A stretch of DNA of 64,000 bases from Megalobrama amblycephala (GCF_018812025.1 NC_063054.1:36104396-36168395), one strand, 5' to 3'; numbered from the stretch's first letter, positions 44,286-56,851 are shown. Made by a program: numbers and translations. The notes: generated by a model from the letters alone, not told the origin.

Positions 44286-46085
44286 ATTTTAATTAAAGAA
44301 ACCATTTAAAATGAAGGGTTTGGTTAAAGCGAGTGCCTCTCCAGCTCTATCTCACAGCAGTGCTGGTGTTTGTTTGAATATATTCCGAGCCGGTAGCAGC
44401 TGATTTTACACAAGCTGATTCCTGATTCCTGAAGTGTGTCTCCAGATTTCCTGCTTGAGTCGCTGCGCTCTGTCTCTGGGGATTAAATGCAAAAACTGAT
44501 TATGAATCGGCACCTTTCATCTGAAGAACATCATGAAAACATTCTAGTCATATTGATTTAAGCTTCAGCACCTCCAGGCTTCACCTTGAAACAGGTGTCT
44601 TGCATCTGACAAAAAATGCATCAATAACTTCACTGATGCCATCCGTTTCTCATGCCAGGATGTGTTTATTAGTGCTGTTTTCTGAGGAAAACATCACTGT
44701 TACTATTCAAGAGGCATTGATTGGAACAAACCCATGACCTTGAGAATGATTCCTCATATCATGTGTCTTGTTAAAGAAAGAGGTCTGATATTACTTATGT
44801 AAGCATATTCTAATCATTTTCACATTCTGGATCTCTTGCATCCACATAGTATCATGTAAAAAAACAAGTTTGCATCTTTTTTAAGGCAAGATAGTATAAA
44901 GGCAAAGCCCATGTTTTTTTCATGCACTGATCAATTTTGAGATTTGGGGCTATTTTGCTTCCATAACATTAATTATTTTAGACTAGTGAAAAGAAATACA
45001 CATTTAAGTGTTTATTTTATTACACTTTATCTATTTGCATCTGTAGATTTAAATGATAATGCGTGTCTTAAAAGGCTGTGAGTTTAAGTCAGAAAGCTTT
45101 ACATACATCCATATTCTAAAGGTTTTTACAGACGAGTTTATTCATATATCATTCATCTGATTTAAATAATACTTTATTTCTAAAAACATGGTGAATATAT
45201 ATATATATTTTCTGGCTGGTGATAGTATTTTCTGATTTATGGAGTGATACAAAGAGATTAAAAACCTTTATCTCTAATATGTCAACAAAATGAATTGAGA
45301 TTTGAACCTGGCTTTATCCTATGTTCATATTTCTGTTCTGGAAATATATGCAAATTAGTGCAATTTTAATTGGATAATGCATAATTTGAATATTTATAAA
45401 ACGAAATACAAAATAACTGTCACAATGTACTGGGGAAGTATGGTGATATCTATTAGTTGAACATTTTCACCCTATTCATATTCATTTTCTTCATAAATAA
45501 TCATTTTCTTCTCATTTTAAAGCTGTATTGATATGTTGTTTAACTATATGTCATATTGATGTTTTTCTGTCTGACCATTGATGTGTTTGTGGTTTATGAT
45601 TGCAGCACCCTATTAAAATACATTGGGTCCAGACGGCTGGATATCAAACCTCAGACGTCTGTCAGTCAATCAGGTTTTCTCCTGCTGCGGTCAGAGGTGA
45701 GACGCTTCAATGTTCGTGTCTCTCAGCAGCATGTCATGTGTGATATTAAAGCGACGCTGAACCACAGTAATGAAAGCCAGATCCTCTGTACTTCTCAAAC
45801 ACGTCGGCATACAGGCGTATTAGAGTAAACGGCGTGTTTGTGGTCTTTGCCAACGGGCTTGTAAACAGCATTTGCTGTCTCTCTCATCAGTGCCATTGTT
45901 TATGCAGTTAACGTCACCTTGTTGATATTTGTTTAGCTTTGCCATCAGAGCATTATCTCAGTTTAAAGTTGTTGAATCCTCTGAATCCATTCCTTCTCCA
46001 ATATTAGAACTGCAGCCACAACTAGTTTGTTAATGTTCCCAGACAGATTAATATGCATATAAAAGTGTGGTTATGCAATTAGCTT
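44286..46085. other. Unassigned sequence; weak exon-like segment at 45606-45696
   Basis: GTTTATGATTGCAG precedes 45606 and GTCAGAG precedes GTGAGA at 45697, giving 91 bases open in two frames. The peptide is unrecognised. The rest of this 1.8-kb region shows no repeat ends or genes. Confidence 0.35.
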
Positions 46086-46465
46086 AAAGGGGACCTATTA
46101 TGCCCTTTTCACAAGATATAATATAAGTCTCTGGTGTCCTCAGAATGTGTCTGTGAAGTTTCAGCTCAAAATACCCCACAGATCATTTATTATAGCTTGT
46201 CAAATTTGCCCCTATTTGGGTGTGAGTAAAAACACAGCATTTTTGTGTGCGTCCCTTTAAATGCAAATGAGCTGCTGCTCCCGCCCCCTTTCCAGAAGAG
46301 GGCGGAGCTTTAACAGCTCAACAACAACAAAGCTGGAGAATCTCACGCAGCCAAAATGAGGATTGTCACTGATGGAGAGACTCAGGAAGAAGTTACAACT
46401 TTTAGAATGAAACTGGATGTTTCTGAATGGTTAGTGGATAAATGTATGTAGTTGCTGTGGAGTTG

Positions 46466-46466
<1 letters not shown>
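46086..46466 (+). mobile_element. Repeat family A, copy 3, truncated at a (TA)n tract
   Basis: Starts TTAAAGGGGACCTATTATGC and follows family A to TTGCTGTGGAGTTGAT. A short deletion removes part of the shared peptide frame. The copy stops at the TA array and does not resume beyond it. Confidence 0.8.

Positions 46467-46549
<83 letters not shown>
46467..46549. repeat. (TA)n microsatellite
   Basis: About 80 bases of TA dinucleotide at the broken edge of family A copy 3. Confidence 0.96.
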
Positions 46550-46553
<4 letters not shown>

Positions 46554-47460
46554 TGGCAAATTTACACTGCAAGGAGGTGCAAAGAGGTGCAAACATGCTT
46601 CTGAAGTGGCATAATGCTGCTCAGAGATGGCTTAAATTAATTTATACCACAATTGCAACTGTATACCAGTCCCTCCAATTATCCACGTTTCCACAATCGC
46701 AGAACACAATGCAAAATCAACAAAACTTTTTTTTTCCTAGCAATCCTGCATAATTCGCCATAATAATCGTGAAAGTGCAGTGCTACTTAAAGTTATTGAC
46801 ATGTTAGTGTGACAAAGAAATGCTTGTCTTGGTGACTATTCATGCAAACACAGTCGGTGAATGTAAACAGCTATGAGAAAATTAAAAGTGTATCAGTACA
46901 TTGAATCAGTGCATTCGGTCTTAAAGTGACAGCAGCCTATTTTACCTGCAGCTGTCTGTGTCATTGATGCTAATTAAACAACAAAAGAAAAAGAGAAAAT
47001 CACTCACTGCTCTTGACTGAACAACTTTTGTAGCTTTAATAAGGATCAGTATATTTAATTTATACAGTAAAGTCAGTAAAGTCAGTTTTTTTATATATAT
47101 ATATATATATATATGATCTCTACTGTTTTGAATACTAAACCTACCTGAAAAACCTAAAGTACTCTTTATTTCATTTGTTTTTATTGTCCTTTTGTTTGTA
47201 ATTAGTTTTCATTTTTAATAACAAAAATAATAAAATAACAAAAATCTTGCTTAAAAGCTGTGTTAGAATTTGGTAAGATACAAAAAAATTTTTTTTTTTT
47301 TTTTTTTTTTGCATTTTTTTTATTCTGTCATGTATGACTATAATCTAGTGTCATACATAATATGGTAAATATGGCATCCTAAAAAAAAAAAAAAATCATA
47401 AATTTTCCACAAAATTCTGGAAATTGCCGCCACAAAATCACTCATTTTCATCACAATTAT
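46550..47460 (-). repeat. Probable relative of the element at 19758-20482, degraded
   Basis: GGTCTTAAAGTGACAGCAGC at about 46918 is the reverse complement of text at 19918-19940. Other words such as AATTTTCCACAAAATTCTGG fit old element debris. Contains a TA tract at 47091-47114 and a T run at 47288-47310. No gene. Confidence 0.4.
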
Positions 47461-48093
47461 TTCATAAATTAAAATATAAAATATAATAAATTTATCATAG
47501 AATATCTGGCTATAAAATGGAGAAATTAAGATTAAAAGATGCCTGTTAGACTGTTAGGAGCTTGTCTTTATTAATATTCAGCAGCAGACAAAGAGCTAAA
47601 TGCCTCAGAGAAAGAGTTAGATAGTCTCAATGTTTGTGTGAGTCAGACAGAGATGGAGCATGAATGAGAGAGAGCAAGTGTGTGTGTTTTTGCTGAGACA
47701 CAAAGAGTGAATTCATCCTTTCAGACCTTCAAGTGTGTGACTCATCCATTACATCCACTACTGTGTTCCAAAACCTAGGGATTTGCCTATCTAGACAGCA
47801 TTTTAAGGCATCAGAGACTCCCAATATGAAGGCTAAAAGTTTCAAAATGTAGGAAGCAAGACTAAAAAGTAAAGCAATCCCAGAAAGCACTCAGCAGTGA
47901 TGTAAACTGTTGACCAAAATCAATCCTCATAGCATTTCATACAATATTTGTGTGAATTGGACTTGTATTTTTATGCTGTTTATAATATCACATTGTTAGC
48001 TTGTTACCCTTTTGAATTGATTGTGAATATGTAGAGTCCTCCAGATCGATCTCTTGTGAGGTTTCATATCAGTTAGACACTAGGTGCCTATGT
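47461..48093. other. Unassigned sequence
   Basis: No recognised repeat ends or coding frames. Confidence 0.35.
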
Positions 48094-48614
48094 TATGGTG
48101 CCCCTAAAGGGACATGGTGATAGTAAATAAATTATATGGGAGGAAAAATGACATTTCAATGCTTTTGTTCGCTTGAAAATGTGCATTCGCTCACAAAACG
48201 CAAATGTTTTGCAAGAAAATGCAAAGTTTCTCTACGTGGGAACACAATAGTTTTGTGAGAGAATGCAATTGTTTGTGGGAGCTAAGCAACACTTTTGTAA
48301 GAGTATGCAAAGTTTCTCTGGGGATCGCAGTAGTTTTGCCAGAGAATGCAATTTTTGTTTCAGGAGAATGCAATAATTTTGTGACAGAACGCAAAGATTC
48401 TCAGGGGAACGCAAATGTTTTGCAAGAAAATGCAAATGATCTCAGGAGAAGGCAATAATTTTGCTAGAGAATGCAGAGTTTCTCGGGGGAACACAACTGT
48501 TTTGTGAGAGAATGCAATTTTTTGGGAGAAAGCAATACTTTGGTGAGAAAATGCAAAGTTTTCCTCCCATCCCATATTTTTTTTCCATCACCATGTCCCC
48601 TTAGGCGCTCCATA
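48094..48614. mobile_element. TIR element filled with a 20-21-bp tandem array
   Basis: The left end TATGGTGCCCCTAAAGGGAC, continuing ATGGTGAT, is matched by an inverted right end ATCACCAT, GTCCCCTTAGGCGCTCCATA. Between them about 18 degenerate units of 20-21 bases follow each other. They alternate between a GCAATAGTTTTGTGAGAGAAT type and a GCAAAGTTTCTCTGGGGAAC type, giving a higher-order period of about 41. Both strands show stop-poor frames of 67-84 codons that are translations of the array. Confidence 0.85.
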
Positions 48615-48890
48615 CTGTGTAGACAGCGAGGCAGCTAACTGTGTTTGGGAACAGAGCAACATCCAGGACATCATGCAGAGGTGAATTATTGAAACGTACT
48701 GGACGAGTCTGAGGACAGGTGCTGTACGCCTAGAGGAACCACATCCACAGACATTATTCAAAGAGTTAATATCATAGAAGATCTCCAATTCACATACTGT
48801 AATAATACTGATGACAGAGATCATTTCAGAGGTTAAAAATGCAGCCTGTTTAACTATAAGAATCAGAGAGTGGAAAATTGGTCCTAAAAC
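48615..48890. other. Unassigned spacer
   Basis: Sequence between two elements. An open minus-strand frame (48588-48977) crosses into both neighbours and is not credible as a gene. Confidence 0.35.
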
Positions 48891-49110
48891 TACAGGGAGT
48901 GCAGAATTATTAGGCAAGTTGATTTTCTGATCATATTTTTTTCCCAAGCACATTTTACCAATTCCAATCCACATCAATCTTAATAACTACTATTAATATT
49001 GTTTTTAATCATTTATAAGTGATATATAATTGTTCATGAAGGCTGGAAATGAAAAATGCCTTATATTCAGGTGTGCAGAATTATTAGGCAAGTTTTCTTT
49101 TACAGGCAAA

Positions 49111-49440
49111 ATGAGCCAAAAAAGAGATTTAACTCAGACTGAAAAGTCAAAAATTATTAAATACGCATGAGAAGGACGCAATACTAATGCAATACTAGAA
49201 ATTGCAAAGTTAAAGCATGACCAAGGGACAGCAAAATGCTCATTGGGTCAGCGGGGTCAGACAAAAACAGGTGGAAAAGAAAAGACACGTTAACTGCAAA
49301 ATAATTAAGAATTATGTGTGAAACCATCAGGAACCCTTTAGTCTCCAGCGCCACCATTTTCCAGAACTGCAACCTACCTGGAGTCTCCAGAAGTGCAAGG
49401 TCTCAGGATCTCAGAGACTTAGGTTAGCTAAAGAATCCTA
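49111..49440 (+). pseudogene. Left-arm fragment of Tc1-like transposase N-terminus
   Basis: Reads MSQKRDLTQTEKSKIIKY and then meets a stop (TGA), continuing in shifted frames with pieces such as LEIAKLKHDQGT that resemble the helix-turn-helix region of this transposase family. Downstream catalytic motifs never appear because the arm ends at the palindrome centre. Several frame breaks make it non-functional. Confidence 0.75.
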
Positions 49441-49863
49441 AAAAATGACCTGCACTTGATAAGAATCACAAGCTGAAGTGTTATAAAATACATGAAGACT
49501 GGGTTTTTATAGGCCTTATAAACCGACAGCTTGAGAGTGACTCCTGAAGGACCAGCACCACATCCTCTTGTACCACTGTTTGAAGAATTTATCTTCCAGA
49601 ATCTGGCAGTAAGTTTTGGAAGATCATTTTTAGTCCATCTCTGCAAGACAGACATTTCAGGATAAGAGATGGACTAAAAGTGAACTCAAACACCTTACTG
49701 CCAGATTCTGGATAAATTCTTCAAACAGTGGTACAAGAGGATGTGGTGCTGGTCCATCAGGAGTCATTCTCAAGCTGTCTGTCTATAAGCCCTATTAAAA
49801 CTCAGTCTTCATGTATTTTATAACACTTCAGCTTGTGATTCTTATCAAGTGCAGGTCATTTTT

Positions 49864-50193
49864 TAGGATTCTTTAGCTAACCTAAGTCTCTGAGATCCTG
49901 AGACCTTGCACTTCTGGAGACTCCAGGTAGGTTGCAGTTCTGGAAAATGGTGGCGCTGGAGACTAAAGGGTTCCTGATGGTTTCACACATAATTCTTAAT
50001 TATTTTGCAGTTAACGTGTCTTTTCTTTTCCACCTGTTTTTGTCTGACCCCGCTGACCCAATGAGCATTTTGCTGTCCCTTGGTCATGCTTTAACTTTGC
50101 AATTTCTAGTATTGCATTAGTATTGCGTCCTTCTCATGAGTATTTAATAATTTTTGACTTTTCAGTCTGAGTTAAATCTCTTTTTTGGCTCAT
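49864..50193 (-). pseudogene. Right-arm fragment of Tc1-like transposase N-terminus
   Basis: Mirror copy of the left-arm fragment with the same opening MSQKRDLTQTEKSKIIKY on the minus strand. The shared stop and frame breaks show that the damage predates the duplication into a palindrome, or was kept uniform afterwards by conversion between the arms. Confidence 0.75.
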
Positions 50194-50413
50194 TTTGCCT
50201 GTAAAAGAAAACTTGCCTAATAATTCTGCACACCTGAATATAAGGCATTTTTCATTTCCAGCCTTCATGAACAATTATATATCACTTATAAATGATTAAA
50301 AACAATATTAATAGTAGTTATTAAGATTGATGTGGATTGGAATTGGTAAAATGTGCTTGGGAAAAAAATATGATCAGAAAATCAACTTGCCTAATAATTC
50401 TGCACTCCCTGTA

Positions 50414-50877
50414 AATTATGACTCTTTTTGCTACAAGGAACGTTGACTAACATTATAAGAGAACTAATGCAGATGAGTTTCTTTTATTTGTTCAGCTTGC
50501 TTGCATCGCCCCGGTTTAATCTGCAGGTTTGTTTTCCACGCAGGAGATCCTCCGGTCTGTCTGACAGTGAGGTACATGCGCTTCAGAAAAGCACAGAGGG
50601 GAACATCCCAGCGTGAGGAAGATGCCAGAATACAACTGTGTCATCTCAACACAGATGTTTTGTGAGTGTATGCCAAAAATAAAATATCCTCTCTTTTGCC
50701 ATTCCAGGAATAAATCAAGCTGAGCTGACAAAGACTGTAGCCTCACAGGGTGTTTGACTGCTGCGTTTGAGTCTTTAAAAGAAAGTTTGATACCACTAGT
50801 ACACACTTTAGGCTGCATTACTTACAACAGTAGCTGGATACAATGACTGAACAGATACTGGGAAGAGGTTTTTGAAA
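50414..50877. other. Unassigned; weak terminal-exon-like segment at 50544-50616
   Basis: TTTGTTTTCCACGCAG precedes 50544, and the frame RSSGLSDSEVHALQKSTEGN runs to a stop at 50616. It is short, with an unknown family, so I claim no gene. Confidence 0.3.
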
Positions 50878-51540
50878 GAAATTAATACTTTTATTCAGCA
50901 AGGATTCATTAAATTGGTCAAAAGTAACAGTACAGACATTACACATGATTTCAAAAACGTTGAACTTTAAACTTTCTAGTCATTAAATAATCTTGAAAAA
51001 ATGTATTGGTTTTTCCACAGAAATATGAAGCAGCACACCTGTTTTCAACATTGATAATAATCATAAATGTTTCTTGAGCAGCAAATCAGAATATCAGAAT
51101 GATTTCTGAAGGATCATGTGACACTGAAGACTGGAGTAATGATGCTGAAAATTCAGCTTTGATCACAGGAATAAATTACATTTTAATATATATTAAAATA
51201 GAAAACAGTTATTTTAAATTGTAAAAATTATTTGACAATATTTCTGTTTTACTGTATTAAGTCTTGATGAGCAGAAGAGACTTACTGACCCTGATAGCTT
51301 ATTATCGTTAACTAAACAAAAACTAAAACCATAAAAAAAAAACTTTGTTGTTACTTGAAATGAAATAAACATTAACTGAAAGAAAATAAAGTATAAAAAA
51401 AAACTTGTTGCAACATCTTTTTTGTTTAGTTTAAGTTGGAGTACAATTGAATGAAAATGAATGCAGAAAATATGAAAATGAAAATAATTCAAAATAGAAT
51501 TAAAAACCATAATAGTATATCAATAATACTAAAATATCAT
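50878..51540 (+). repeat. Repeat family C copy 3, followed by TTTTAG-type repeat (inverted)
   Basis: 50878-51285 follows the family C order in + orientation (TTATTCAGCAAGGATTCATT to GACTTACTGACCCTGA). 51290-51540 is AACTAAAACTAAA-type DNA, the complement of the T-rich repeat at 10000-10640. Confidence 0.75.
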
Positions 51541-51940
51541 TGGGCAGAATAAGTTATTAAAAAAAAATTGTCTGTAGAATAACATGCACAATAAGAAACA
51601 TGAATAGGGTCATTTTCTGCTTTTTCCTCTAGCATGTCTGAATAAGTTCCGAATGAAAGCAGAAGTTCAGATATCAGCATGATTCAGAGATGTCTTGTTT
51701 GCTCCGTGGTGTCTGATGAATGATCTACAGATGACACTGCTTTGACTCTAATCAGTCTTCTCTTGTGACACTAATGAGTTTAATTTTAACATATTCATAA
51801 TGAGCACAATTCATCATGATATATTTTCTTGAGAAATGTAGCATGCAATTATAGTTTCAGCCAAACTACCACAGTTTACTACAACATTGGTTGGCATTAA
51901 ATTTAAACATATATATATATATATATGTTTATACTTGTTT
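51541..51940. other. Unassigned, ending in a short (TA)n tract
   Basis: No recognised feature other than a TA tract at 51909-51927 next to family D copy 2. Confidence 0.35.
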
Positions 51941-52720
51941 ATGGGTTATTGACGAATAAGGTTTTTAAAAGTGTAAAAACAAACATAATGGAGACATAAT
52001 TAATTTTGAACATATTAAGTGTTAACAATGAGATTATGTGGTTTTTATAATCAGTTAACACTGCTTTTGTCATTTTTTTCCAAGATGGACAAAATTTGTC
52101 ACCAAAAAAGTCATTTGGTTTAACCAAAATTTCGGTTTTACCGAATGACACTTTTGGTTATACCAAATGACGATATTTTCAAACAATGCTAACAGGTTGA
52201 TATCTAGCTAGCTAGCAAAAGGACAATCAAACATTTTATATTTAGTACAAGTTTTTAAAATATTACAACATTTTCCATGTTTTATAGCGGTTGAACCGAA
52301 TGACCTGATGTTTCGGGACATGCGTATGAACAAGAGAAAACATGAATTTTTCAAATAGTTAAAAGAGAGTTAGTTACTTTGCTTCATGACCATGTGGTCC
52401 TTTGCAGGTGTCTGAATGATGTCACATCCTGTCACATGATATTGACAGCATGACTTGATCCAAAATGGTCCCTTTATATTGGTTATTCCAAATGACATCA
52501 ATGAAATTCATTTTTCCAGACATTCTTTCTCATAACAAAGACTTCTACACATAATTTTAATATAATTTTGCACTATGTTGATATATGATGTTTTAAAATC
52601 ATGCCAGAATAAAAAAATATATACATTTATAACATTTTAAGATATTTTAATCACTAATGAAATGGCTGTATTGGCCTTTGGACGGTTAAACCGAATGACC
52701 TTTTGACACTTTAAAATCTT
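51941..52720. repeat. Repeat family D, copy 2
   Basis: Aligns with 7471-8250 throughout with scattered substitutions and small indels. The recurring ACCGAATGAC-like decamers are kept in the same positions, including the inverted pair flanking TTTCGGTTTTACC. It also follows a TA tract. Class unknown. Confidence 0.8.
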
Positions 52721-52854
52721 TAAAATATCTTTAGTAAAATATAATTACAACCTTTTGGATTCAATAAAAGTAATAGTTACTTTGGATGTCATATCTTTGT
52801 TTTTTATTATTATTATTAAGGCCTTTGGACAAAAATATATTGTTTTTCACATTT

Positions 52855-53060
52855 TTCACTGGATCTGGTGGTAATGCCGAAAACGATCACACCACATGCA
52901 GGCAGACACAGGGCAGGAGCACAACTGAAAACAAATGAACGACTGTTGCCATAGTAACAGGGGTTGATGGGTAGCTGCCAACTTTTGTACCTGCTGCCAA
53001 TGAGGAAGCTTCTGTGTGTTTGTGGTTGAAAAGCTCCTAATTAATTAGCACAGGTTTACA
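52855..53060. promoter_or_regulatory. Possible regulatory block with RFX and homeodomain-like sites
   Basis: A non-repetitive block containing GTTGCCATAGTAAC at 52945-52958, close to the RFX X-box consensus GTTGCCATGGCAAC, and CCTAATTAATTAGCAC at 53036-53051, a pair of TAAT homeodomain cores. Close spacing of such sites outside repeats is typical of enhancers, but this is inference only. Confidence 0.3.
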
Positions 53061-53839
53061 AAGTGACCATATTTTGGTGAACATTTAAATCTGGACGCGT
53101 TTCACACTTTGCTAAAGGTCGTTATCACATTACATCTCACACATCAGTTAATGTCAGGTTATGATTAATTACTTCATACCTGACTAAATAAACAGGGTCC
53201 ATTAGTATATAAATGTCAAAATATTCTGGTAACACTTTAAAATAACGTCTCATTTGTTAAGTAAGGGATAATGTACATCTATCGCAGAATAAACCCTTTG
53301 CATCAAAATATTGATCTGACTGAGTTTTAATAATTTATTAGCTCACTAAACGCAAAACTACCATTCATTGCAAGCGTATCCACCTTATTCCTTACGAGCC
53401 TACTGCGTTTTGCATTATGGGTGACTCTTCCGGTTTGAGGAACTGAAAAGAATGAAACAAATAATTTCAAAATATAAATAATCATTATCCGTCAGTTGGA
53501 CCGAATGAGCTATAAAAATTCCTTCATGTTCTATTTTCAGATGTCAGAAGAATAACGTAACACTTGGTATTGACTTTTCAGTCGCTGCATTATTCTTTTC
53601 CTCTGTATTCCGCTGTAACAGTATTAAAGACAACATACACTCTGCATTTGTGGTCTGTTCTCCCGATTTCATTTATGATATATCCCATGAATTCAGTGCA
53701 TTAAGAATCTCTTGTCTTTCTCCCCAGACCCTAACATCTCTTTCCAAGGATGCTTTAAAATTTAAGTGTCTCCCCTTTTCACTTCTAATCATAAATTAAC
53801 AGCATTTACTGGAATGTTTCTGAAGCAGGTAAATACAAT

Positions 53840-54651
53840 TTAAAGTATTAGTTTGCTTTAAAATGAACATTACCCCAAGATTTACTCACCCTCAAGCCAT
53901 CCTAGGTGTATATGACTTTCTTCTTTCTGATGAACACAATTGGAGATATTTTAATAAATATCCTGACGTGTCCAAGCTTTATAATGACAGTGAACAGGGG
54001 TCACAAGTATGAGCTGAAGAAAGTGCCTCCATCCACATCCATCCATCATAAACATACTCCACACGGCTCCGGGGGGTTAATAAACTCCTTCTGAAGCAAA
54101 GCGATGCATTTGTGTAAAAAAAAATATCTTTAATATTTAATAATTAACAAAAATATTTAACAAGTTATAAAGTCAAATATCTAGCTTCTGCCCTTCCATA
54201 TTCAAGTTACGAAGAAAGCGTGACTAACATCACATCATATATGCTTTTTTTGTAAGTTGATTCCAGAAGGTGTAGGACGTAGTATAAGCGTCTTTGAACT
54301 GCAAGAGTTTTACACTTTCTTCATAAGTTGAATATGAAAGACGGTTTGGCAGAAGCTTGATATTTTATTTTATAACTTGTTAAATATGCAGATTTTTCTT
54401 AAACAACTGCGTCGCTTATTAACCCCCCCCCGAGCCGTGTGGAGTACGTTCATAATGGATGGATGCACTTTCTTGAGCTTCATATCAATGGTCCCATTCA
54501 CTGCCATTGTAAAGCTCGGACGCATCAGGATATTTATTAAAATATCACTGATTGTGTTCATCAGAAAGAAGAAAGTCATATACACCTAGGATGGCTTGAG
54601 GAGGAGTAAATCTTGGGGTAATTTTCATTTTAAAGTGAACTAATCCTTTAA
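53840..54651. mobile_element. 812-bp TTAA-ended foldback element
   Basis: TTAA begins and ends it. The arms are inverted copies over about 400 bases, for example TGACTTTCTTCTTTCTGATG on the left and CATCAGAAAGAAGAAAGTCA on the right, and GGCTTGAGG with its complement. The same 20-codon opening MYMTFFFLMNTI is encoded on the plus strand near 53906 and the minus strand near 54585 because of the palindrome. Terminal words match the foldback at 17409-17956. Confidence 0.88.
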
Positions 54652-54973
54652 TATCTGTCAAAATAATGGAAATACCTTTGAAATATCATTAATCAACATT
54701 TTTGATTAATGCAACATATGTTACATAATACAGATATATATTACCACAGTGATATTTCTGTCCATATATTGCTACGGAAAAAAATGCGCTTTTGGGTTAT
54801 GGTCTGTTATTCATGAATGTACTGTACTTTGTTGATGCTTTTACACTTTTAAATGTCTTTCTAATGTTCGATAGTTGAACGATGAGTAGAATAATGTCAT
54901 CTCATTCCACCCAGTTATTTTAAAAAAGCGTATTGTGGTCATAGAGCGAACATTTCACTGATTGTTTACAGTT

Positions 54974-56851
54974 TAAAGGTGCAGTGTGTAAATTTTAGCG
55001 GCATCTAGCGGTAAGATATAGAAGCTACGGTGGCCAATGCAGGACAAAAATGTCATCTGTGACAGCAGAGAGTAGCCAGTCAAGCAAAGTCAAGCAAATG
55101 CGCTCTGTGGAGCAGTTTGTCCGTTTATGGCTGCTGTAGAAACATGCCGGCGCAAAAAGATGACTTAGCACTCTGAGGTCTGAGGGTATCGCCGGCGATA
55201 CCACCGCATTTTTTTTTCTTACCAGTGTGAAAGAGACTCAAAATACTCTGTTAATGTTGCACATACAATTAAGAGTTATACACCATTTTAATCTGTGGAA
55301 TATCTTCTTTTATTTGTGTACACTCAGAGTAAAAACAAAATGTTGTGCTTTTTGTAAAATAAAGAAAACTAACATGATGCGTGATCTCTCGTCTCCCTCT
55401 GAACAAAGTCCAATCTGATAGTTCTCAGAAAATGAACTGTAACTTAGTGAATACTAATCACAAAAAAATTAGACTTATGTCTGAAAAAACGTTGAAATGT
55501 CAGGTTTTAAATCGTGTAAGTCAAATCGAAAACAAACCTTCTGTGTTTATGTAATCTGTATGAAAAGAGAGCCATGTCAGAAGTCCGTGATTCAGCTCAT
55601 TATCCGCTAATGCGGCCACGCCCACGGAGGGAGCGCTATTCAGACGCAAATTCTGAGTCAATACATGCATTCATCATCTCAATCGTGTATTTATTGTCTT
55701 GAAAAGTGTTTTGAATAGTCATAGTTAGCGATCTCTGGCCTCTGTTCAGTTATTTCCTGGATTGCCTATTCTTCTTTAGCATTGGCATTTGTGGACTAAA
55801 AGTGCACAGAGCGCCCTCCGGCTGCAAGTATGAATTGTAAACGCAGTATCCAGCGTTCACAGTGACGACAATAAATAATGAATAAATATTACTCCTCTGT
55901 ATAGAAAATTGACATAAACATGAGAATCCATCAATATTTCTCCAAATGTGCATGCTTTTAAGCTAAAAGCCTATATGAAATGCCACAGAGGTAACATAAT
56001 TGTTCAGACACTTTGCATCACAGAAATACATTATATTTTAAAGAATATAGTAGAATACCATTATTTTAAATTGTAATAATATTTCACAGTATTGCTGTTT
56101 TTTCTGTATGTTTGATTTACACCATGATGAGATTTGAATCATGATCACAGGGTTTTTTCACAGCCTACCTGACTGAAAGGCCTCATTAATATGCAAGTCA
56201 TTTCAGGTCATTATTATGTGATTATTTTGTCTTCTCAGGTGAGAATCACCCAATATTCATGATTATTCACGCCTCCACGCATACTGTGTTTCTTGACCAA
56301 ATATGTTTTAGAAAATTTAAATCTCTCTATTGTTTTATATGAACAAGCAGGCAGCATAATTTTTACCTCATTTTGAAGCAAAAACTCTAGTCTACAACCT
56401 CAAATACCCAGAAGTCTTGTGAACAAAGACTTAATATATATTTTTTGGCTTTATTTCAGTGACTTAAGTTTTTTGTTTTTTCAATAACCACGCATAAACG
56501 TTATTCCTTCAAAAAAAACACACAAATGTACATACATGTTCCTCACATATTATTGTAGCCTAGTTTGTGCTGAATACAGTGTAATGACACGTTTTCCATT
56601 AATATGTTTATGAACAACTGAAAAAAGCACAAATGTCCGGGCATGTCAAAACTTCTCCAGGGTCCCAAAAATCCTCAGACCCCTGAGGGTTAACATGTAA
56701 GGGGACCCGCGGTGTATGTAGATATTCTAAAGTAATACAAACACAACATTTCATTATCTAAGGTCTCTCTACACCACTGAAAACATAGTTATGTATATTA
56801 TACTGCATTTCTGTTGATAGATCCTCTTAAAATGTACACATTGCACCTTTA
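54974..56851. mobile_element. About 1.88-kb element with TAAAGGTGCAGTGTGTA ends
   Basis: The left end TAAAGGTGCAGTGTGTAAAT and inverted right end ATGTACACATTGCACCTTTA match at nearly every position over 20 bases. The interior holds GCGGCATCTAGCGGTAAGAT near the left end, a family C scrap at 56030-56150, and no transposase. It is a recognised style of teleost non-autonomous element. The target duplication is ambiguous because TTAA occurs at both ends. Confidence 0.75.

Larger units (their letters stand above)
48893..50411. mobile_element. 1519-bp palindromic Tc1-like derivative
   Basis: Ends CAGGGAGTGCAGAATTATTA and inverted TAATAATTCTGCACTCCCTG are flanked by TA at 48891-48892 and 50412-50413. 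The two halves are inverted copies of each other along about 750 bases, meeting at a 22-base loop (49643-49664). Each arm starts with the terminal repeat and continues into the 5' part of a transposase gene (ATGAGCCAAAAAAGAGATTT on each arm). As a result the same 62-codon frame is encoded at 49184-49372 (minus) and 49932-50120 (plus). No catalytic domain is present, so it is strictly non-autonomous. Confidence 0.95.

Noticed and set aside
45606..45696. Exon-like 91-base segment with GCAG acceptor and GTGAGA donor
   Set aside because: Short, open in two frames, unrecognised peptide. Chance splice-like sites are common in introns.
48191..48575. Opposed frames of 67-84 codons with repeated Phe/Ser/Leu pattern
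   Set aside because: Translation of the 20-21-bp tandem array inside a terminal-repeat element.
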